DNA of 64,000 nucleotides from contig JASFXZ010000005.1 in the NCBI GenBank assembly GCA_032209605.1, forward strand, positions 18,900,860 to 18,964,859, read 5' to 3'. Of this stretch, positions 13,201 through 22,200 are shown one piece after another. Origin of the DNA: Mactromeris polynyma (Eukaryota > Mollusca > Bivalvia > Venerida > Mactridae). The position numbers and the translations under genes were made by a program. How positions within the stretch are numbered: position 1 is the first letter of the stretch; each line of letters opens with the position of its first letter. Below the pieces are notes generated by a model. That model did not search any database, was not told where the DNA came from, and saw only the letters and a list, made by a program, of their open reading frames with translations.

Positions 13201-16200
13201 CATCGATGCTACCGGATTTTGGAGTTGGTGATTGGCTGTCGGTTTTTAGTGCCGCATAGTAAACAAAAAAAGTCGAGTGTTCACCCACCCTGGAGGCAGT
13301 CATTTTAATGTTCTGGTTCATGCCGTAATCAAAATTTTACTTTATAAATGAATTACGTAGATAGATTGCTTGCAAAAATAAAACCCTTGCTGATTATACC
13401 AGATCTACAGTATACTACACTTCAGATATTTACAGTAACAATGTATTAACTGTTGATCATGCACACAGTCCTAAAATGTTCATGCAAGTTTTTAATAAGC
13501 ATTTGAAATTCAAAGTCGTTGCCGACTCAGCACATTTGTTCTACATAATATAATGTTGGGTCTTTCATTTCACTTTTGGTTTCTGATTGGGTAAAAGTAT
13601 AATTGAATGCTTGGTTATTTATGCATATTGCATTCGTAGTTGACATTGTGAGAATGTGATACTGTATACTGTAGTGAAGTGCACGTCACATGTCTTATGT
13701 CCCATGTTTTCATCTGTTTCAGGTAAACATCTCCACCAGATTATGTGTAGTAATTACTACAGTATCCTGTAATTCATCTAACTCAATCGTGCTCACCATA
13801 TGGTAGTCTCATGTTTGTTAGTATACTTGGCATTGAACTTGCTTGGTTGAAATCTGGGGTAAACATAAAGATGTGTTGTGACTTAAGTATAGATAAATAA
13901 TTTTTTCATCTTGATCCCTGAAAAGATTTTTTTACAAAGTAGTAATAATCATCATTATAATAATTAGCAATGTGACAGATGGCGAGAAAGCATGTTATTT
14001 TGGTATATGTATTTAAGAAATTTTACTATATCAAAATTGTATTTAGTATACCGGATATACATATTCTAGAGGGGCAAAGTGTATGTAAACTACATATTCT
14101 AGAGGGGCAAAGTGTATGTAAACTACATATTCTACAGGGGCAAAGTGAAGGTAAACTACATATTCTACAGGGGCAAAGTATATGTAAACTACATATTCTA
14201 CAGGGGCAAAGTGTATGTAAACTACATATTCTAGAGGGGCAAAGTGAAGGTAAACTACATATTCTACAGGGGCAAAGTATATGTAAACTACATATTCTAC
14301 AGGGGCAAAGTGTATGTAAACTACATATTCTACAGGGGCAAAGTGTATGTAAACTACATATTCTACAGGGGCAAAGTATATGTAAACTACATATTCTAGA
14401 GGGGCAAAGTGTATGTAAACTACATATTCTAGAGGGGCAAAGTGTATGTAAACTACATATTCTAGAGGGGCAAGGTGAATGTAAACTACATATTCTAGAG
14501 TAACAAAAAGTCTACAGAAGCAAGATGTCATTGGAATGTAAATTTGAAAAATGTTAATAAAAAATAGCCAATTTTATAAAGATTTTAAAAGATTAGGAGT
14601 ATTTTAGAATTGTTTGATCTATCATCGTATTTAGTTGTCATAATGAGATAACTGTACTTATTACATTTCAATCATTTTATGCCATATAGACACTTCTAAG
14701 GTAGAGTTAGCTTCATATCTATAGACAGTGTAATTGAGGTGAAGTTCAAGGTCGCGTTAGAAATGTCCGATAAGCACGCATTGGATGCAATTCTCACTAT
14801 TAAACCTCAATAAACGTAGATATCAAACTGTGCAATGAATTGTAAATTCACAAAAATTCAAATAGCCTTGTCTATAGATATCAGTTGTATACTAGTTGTA
14901 ACTTTATCTCTGTCTGGCAATAAGCCATCTGTCTTTATTGGTGGGCATGGTTTATGTAACATTGTTGTCCGATTTGTTAAATGTATATCCTTGCACTTTG
15001 TGTACTTAAAAGCCGAGTGCATTCAAATAATGAAGAGATACTGGATAATCATGTCAAGGGATTGGTATAATATAACTGTAACTTTTACGAGAGTAAAAAT
15101 ATGTATAATTTACATTATAGTAAAACCTGTATAACTAGACCACTCCTGGGACAATTGAAGACTGGTCTTAATAAGGAGTTGGTCTTAATATTGAGGTTGA
15201 ATTAAAGAGCAAAACAGTGAAATTGGACTTGAAAATTGTGTTCATAATTTTGAGGTGGTGTGATTATTGAGGTGGTCTTTATGTGAGGGTTTACTGTATC
15301 TAGCATCCTGTATACTTAATATAACACTCTATTTCGGGAATTATTATCTCTATTCATTAAAAATGGAAGTTTGCACTGCAACATGGAGGTACTTTTGCAG
15401 TATTTTATCAGCTGTTCCCTGATATGCAAATAAATGTATTTCTGTTTTTGTCTCTCTTTGTTGCATGTTGCTTGTCTGATGAAGATAATTTATGACTAAT
15501 CCGGTGTGTATCCAGTCATACACACGGTGCACTAGTGACTGCAATCAATTAGTAAAAGGAAAAAAGAAATATTCACAGACTGCATAAATGGATATTTGTG
15601 CGTGTCAACAAGTTTGCGAATCAGCAATTTCAGGTGTTTAGCATGAGGCTGAAATGTTCGAAAATTTCTGAAATTTGTGTATCGCATTATAAGCAACAAT
15701 ACGTTTGTATTACTCGGACAAATTAACCTGATCCTTCTGACCTCTATTTCCATAATGTCACAGTAGACTGATTATCTAAATTTATATTTCAGCTCTCGTC
15801 ATATTGATGCACAAGTTTAATTGGTCATTTAATAGTATATAATGAAAGAAATCCAGAAATGCAATGATTTCCATAACTGTAATGAAAAATACTGATGATT
15901 CACAATTCTTTCACGGAAAATTATACTGTCAGCGTAATCAATATATAATATATTCATGCATAAAGGTTAGGACCAGGTTAATATGTCCGGACTATACTAT
16001 TATAAGCTATCATAGACTTTGCTTTCATTTGACTGAGCAGCCCAGGGTCAAAATTGAACTATATACTAGTCATGTGATCTATGAGATAGTATGGCATAAA
16101 AACTGAAGGCTGTGGGAGCATGGGCTTATTTGCATGGTTTGAGGTTACTCACTAGCCATGGTTCAATGTGGTCCAAGTATGTCCCTGTCAGTCGATAGTA

Positions 16201-19200
16201 CATAGTCTGCTTGATAACATGCATGTGACTTTATCATCATTCTGTAGTACAAAGGTCAAGAGGAAGAATCTATTGTGTTATGTTCAGACAATTATGAAAT
16301 AAACACCTCTTGATCTTGTACAATCCTTGTAATGTCATGTGAACTCCTTACAATACATACATGTTTGTATATTACTAGTAATCAGTATTCTAGTTGTTAA
16401 GGATGAGATGTTTTCAAGCTCGTGATATATTTCATCGTTTTGAACTCACTCTGAGCCCGCCCGGCTTTCTCAGTCAGTAGAGCGCGATTCTATTGTTTAG
16501 ATGGGTCCAGGGTTTCGAGCCCCAGATCGGGTGCACTTTTTCACTTTTACTTCATACTATATACTAGTCATGTGATCTATGAGATAGTATGGCATAAAAA
16601 CTGAAGGCTGTTGGGAGCATGGGCTTATGTGCGTGGTTTGGGGTTACCCACTAAGCCATGGTTCAATGTGTACCTATTAATTTTAGCTTGCAAGCATTGT
16701 GAATGTGAGACACTCTTTTGTTCACCTCCTGAAAAAAACCAGTCCTTGACCTTTACATGGTTTGAACCTGCAACCTCGGGGTTGAGTTGCAGATCATGTT
16801 CCACTACACTACTGCTTCCCTTTAAACAAACCTGTAAATGTAAAAGCCGTACAGTACAGTTAAAGGAAACTTAGTGTACTTAATAATGATGAAGTGAAGT
16901 ATTGGTGGTCTTCAAATGAAAATGTATTGTTCATGACATGTTTTACAGGGAGCTAACTCTGTTTGAGAAAGATTACACATGGTATTTGGCTGTGATATTT
17001 TCGCAGATAGATAGAATTGATACGTATGCTCATTAAATACTATTCTGCTGTTTGTTCGGGAGACTGGCATATGCTTGACTTTAAAAGATCACATTTATTA
17101 AAATGATGCATTGCCCAATGTAAAAGTTGAATTCAAGATTCCAAAAAAGTTCATTGAAGTGAATTTTCTGACAGTACATGTATATTGAGAGTCAGAGACA
17201 TTCTGTTTCTCATTTCAGCCTCAATATATTGCAGACAACTTTCCCGGAGAAGATGGTAGTTGGCCTATATTATGTTTAAGTATAACATCCGGCGTGAGTC
17301 GCATTGTTTGTGGCAAACTGGCTGATATTCATTGGATAAGTCGAATCAAGATGCAGCAAATGGCATTTGTTGTACTTGGAATTTCCACATTGTGTATTCC
17401 ATTTACTTCTACATTTGGTGGTCTTATTGGAATAAGTCTTGTAATGGGAATCTGTGATGGGATCATAGTGTGTCTGCTGGGTCCGATAGCCTTTGACATT
17501 GTTGGACCATCAGAGGCATCCCAGGCTATTGGATTTCTGCTTGGAATTTTCAGTATTCCATTTACCTTCGGGCCACCTCTTGCAGGTAAGTGGATTAGTC
17601 TGTGTTTCATTCCCTTGTAGAAATTGTGATCTGTTTCTTGGAACAATGCTTACCGTATTGATATTCCCATTGAATGTAAGATTGGTTTATCAAACTGCTA
17701 CAGTATATTCAGTCAGGTTTGTTGTCTTTCATGGATCACTTCAAGGTTCCATATATGTCCATCTGAACTAAGCGTAATGTAGGAACCATCTACTCATGCT
17801 TTGTGTTCCCTGTGTACACATTTCACGGACTTAAAGTCAAGGAATTAGGAACATGTCAATTATGATTATATTAATCTTTGGTTGAAACATCAGTACGTCT
17901 GCACCATACTGCCCTGGTGCTGTCTGTGGCTTTGGGTTTTATACTGATTTGCTACAGTATTTAAGTTAAGCACCATAGTCATGTGACCTAACCAGTGTTC
18001 CTGGGATACCAATCAGTACTAAGCTGTTCTGCAAGCTACTAACTTGTTCTGTTCATGAATCAGAGGTGGGGAAAGTTACTGTGGATGTATTATCTTCAGA
18101 AAAATTGACTTGAAGGACATAAGCCTCACTTGGATCGTCAGTTGAGTGATCATCTTACTCAGCCAACAAAGAGGACTGTCTGCAACTCTCTGTGATGACA
18201 TACAACACAGATAAATAAAGCTGTTAATGTTTGTTAGGACTGAACACAATCACACAAAAAGCATATTTCGTGTATAGAAAAACTGTACATTTGGTGTAAT
18301 TTTAATCAATTATTCACATGTATTTCAGGGTGGATGTATGACACCATGGGTGACTACAGAGTAGCATTCCATGTTGCTGGAGCCCCTCCTATACTTGGTG
18401 CTATCCTCATGTTCCTTATACCTAATGTACAACAGGTAAATATTCTCTTAATATTGCATTCCTAATATTGTTTGCTGTAACTCTAACTGAAGTTTATCTT
18501 TCTGGACATTACTCATACTTAGTTTTGAGGATTTATACAAGAATGCAAGATCTAAAAATAATAAAATTGTGATGTCTGTTGGGATATTAAACTGCAGTTA
18601 CTTGCAAATGCGACTGCAATGACTTGATCATGCATCTGCAATGACAGTGTAATAATGCGTCTGTAATGACTGGGTAATTATGCGTCTGCAATGACTGGGT
18701 AATTATGCGTCTGTAATGACTAGGTAATAATGTGTCTGCAATGACTGGGTAATTATGCGTCTGCAATGACTGGGTAATTATGCGTCTGTAATGACTGGGT
18801 AATGCGTCTGCAATGACTGGGTAATTATGCGTCTGCAATGACTGGGTAATTATGCGTCTGCAATGACTGGGTAATTATGCGTCTGCAATGACTGGGTAAT
18901 TATGCGTCTGCAATGACTGGGTAATTATGCGTCTGCAATGACTGGGTAATTATGCGTCTGCAATGACTGGGTAATTATGCGTCTGCAATGACTGGGTAAT
19001 TATGCGTCTGTAATGACTGGGTAATTATGCGTCTGCAATGACTGGGTAATTATGCGTCTGTAATGACTGGGTAATTATGCGTCTGCAATGACTGGGTAAT
19101 GTGACTGCAATGACTGGGTGATGCATCTGCAATGACTGGGTCATGCGTCTGCAATGACTGAGTAATGCGTCTGCAATGACTAGGTAACATAAGAGCAATA

Positions 19201-22200
19201 GTCCCAGAAAAGATTTACTTTTTCTTTTTACTTTACTATAAAAGGATTGTTTTTGTTATAATAATACCGGTATTCTATGTAGAAAATAAGAGAGAGTTAT
19301 TTGTTTGTCCTGAGACTGAATGTAAGCTGTGTAATGTTGTATCACAGTACTATTGCAATTCTACTGATAAAAATTGTATAATAATCTAACCTTTACACAA
19401 TATGATAGCTATTTTTGCATTCAGACCAAGAAATTGTAAGTGTCAGCACACTTGATTCCAAGTATGGCATGTACAAATCAGTTATTATTATTCTTTATGT
19501 TAAGTTGATATGTCGTATTACACTAGATTTGTTATATTGTCTTTTGAGTACGTATAACCCGCTATCTGTGTAGAACACTGTCCAACATGTTTATAGTCTA
19601 ATACAAATCATTGGGTCTAAAAGTGAAAAGCCACTTATACTGCGAGTGATCATGCATGGTTCAGAGTCTATGTGCAGACTGATATGAAAATCTATGTGGA
19701 AGTATTTTAGTGGTAGAGTTTTTTTTCCATCTGATACCATTTGTGTTGTTTTCATTTGTTAGAAAATGTGAATGCATGTGTATCTCATATTGGAAATGTA
19801 TCCACTTTCCTTGATATGTTACTAGTATTGAAACATAGTCAGTTATAGCTGTATAGGATAAATATGCTTACTTAATGTTTTGCTTGGTTATTTAAAGCAT
19901 GTATAAACCCAATTTGATAAGGCTTTCATTATCGATTTGTCCATTATATTGGGTATAGGGTGGGAAGGTTGTTTAAATCATATTTTATCAATTATGAATT
20001 GATGTATAGGTTGTATACAACACCCCTATAATCGATATTTAGGTAAACACGATAATGAAAAAATAGAGAATTTGAGTTATATTTGGCTATGAATGGTTTT
20101 TTGTGTGAGTAGCTTAAAAGTGTTTATTATACAATGTATTTAGACATCAGAACAACAACCTGAAGCTAAGACGTATGTAAGTGTCTGCAATACAACAACA
20201 TTCTATGGTCTCCCTCTCTCCCTCCATCTCAGGTGTATCAAACAAGCTGTGAGGCTTTTTTGACACTCAGGACAGTTTCTTGACACATTCCTTTATCTGA
20301 TATCTGTGTAAACTCAGTTTTTCATTTGAAGATGGATTCATTTCCATTGATATTCTTACAATTTGATTATTTTAATACCTCAATTGCTTATTGATATGTA
20401 CTTTATGGAATTATGCAATTGGCATGAGATCAAGGTAGTTTTGATGTAATATAATTTATTTACGTACATTTTGTGTGTTGGATATTTAAGTCCTGTTCAT
20501 ATTTAATTGAATTTTCTTGCTGTCACAGATAAGTAAATATTCATTAACAAATAATCAAATGTACACATACACACATACATCTTAGGCTTTCATCTGCATA
20601 AATTGCTTAAAATGTTTTGCTTAAGCAATGCATATATTTATTAGGCATACACATTTATACAGTTTGCTTCGAGTCAGTGAGGTGTTTATCTTTGAAACTT
20701 TGTCAATATTTCATGATGTGAAGTGAAAATTGCCAGTCTGCTTTTTATTGATGAGCACTGAGGTGCTTTTTTTTAGAGGTAGGAAAAGGAGAATGCTACC
20801 TAGAGCTAGGTAGGGAAAGTAGCGCTGCCGTTTCTTAAACGTAGGCAAAGTAGCACCTATCTTTAGATAGGTAGCGTGTTTTGACAGTGCTAGCTTTGCT
20901 AAACAAAATGGCGTCCATGCGGAACAGTGTCATGTGGTCTGGCGCGCGCCATTTTGTAGCTAGCGAATCATTCAAGCGTTTTTTAGACGGCTACCTTTTC
21001 TACATTAGCTAGCTTTTCTTGCTTATTTCCCCTACCTCTAAAAAACGCACCTCTGTTGTTGCTTTTGCTAGTTATGGCCAGGGTTTGTTTGAATGTTGAC
21101 ACTGTCGGCCATGTTCTACATTCATGTGGTAATCAGTCCTATCAACTGAAGCTTTAAAAGCTTGTCATTATGCTGATCTTTTCTTAACGTCTGCTCTAGT
21201 GCATCAGGTATTGAAAGATACCATAAAAGTTCAGATATTTCCTGTTTTAAGAAGAAGAGCATGTCTAGTGTGACTAGAGCACTTGATATCACATGTTTGT
21301 GTCATATTGTATCAGTATCTTTGTCTAGATTGGAAGCTTGAAGAAGCTCTGCTCTTGCTGTTGAAATATTCACTGTACTAAAACCACACTTTATTGCTAA
21401 ATAGCTTTGTGAGGAATCACTTAGCTTAAGATATATACAATAAAGAGTCTACTTCAAATGTATCAGTAACACAAAGGTTCCACTACATGCTGAATCTCAA
21501 GGGTCATTTTGATAATGTTTGATTGGATTGTATTTTTTATAGTCAAATTACCTATAATTTAGAGAAATATTGACCCTTCAGCCAGAATCCTGAGCATCAA
21601 AATGTGGCTTTTTGGAAATTCCTGGGGTCAAAGGGTCAACGCCAGAGTCAAATGGAACCCCTGTTAAACATTCTTTCCTTTTAACAATATACCTGTTAAT
21701 GAACTAAAGATTCCGATTTCTCTTTTTTCTGCAGTTATTCCTTATATGGGTAAATGCATGCAAATTTGGAAACTTTCGTTATTTAATTATCTATGTTATT
21801 TGCCATCATAACTGTGTATAAATGTATGGTAGACCATGGTAATGGTGTTATAATCTGTACTAGGTGCAAGCTTTTATATGAAATTAAAAATGACCATATG
21901 GTTATGTTTATAGCAACATTATATTTACCACTATGGATCTGTGAAGATCATCCTGATCTATTCGGAAACCCAAGCTGACCTGTCCTGCGTTAAGTAAAGG
22001 TGTTTGTGGCTAACGTTTGATAGCTGGTTCCCTGTGTGCAGTGAATGCGATACAGTGGGCCAGGGATACAAAACAAAACAGTTTCATAATGTGAGCAACT
22101 GTTAGCTGTAACTGAACGCAGGGCTGACATGTTCCCTTGTTCAAAGTGGTTCCAGTGTTTGTATTACTAAAATAAATGTGTCAGGCATGTTGAATATTCA

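Larger units (their letters stand above)
1209..17218 (+). other. SLC16A2/SLC16A10-like: 16-kb MCT intron loaded with transposon relics
   Basis: The intron interrupts the gene between TM7 and TM8. It holds a mariner relic, an AGCTCACC-type element, at least three SINE-like tRNA heads, a 2.1-kb terminal-inverted-repeat element, several MITEs or fold-backs, a 27-bp and a 33-bp tandem array, and a 0.5-kb-spaced direct repeat (each listed separately). Stretches 1209-2328, 3047-3950, 8800-9540, 9620-10425, 10515-11490 and 12075-12920 show nothing recognisable beyond AT-rich sequence. Confidence 0.7.

Noticed and set aside
13979..14531. Open frames of 174 and 162 codons on both strands
   Set aside because: They arise from the 33-bp array; there is no start context, no non-repeat domain, and both strands are equally open.
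16455..16533. Functional tRNA gene
   Set aside because: Acceptor and anticodon arms do not pair properly; A and B boxes alone fit a SINE head.
18600..19185. CRISPR-like regular repeats
   Set aside because: Tandem units without unique spacers, in a eukaryotic intron.
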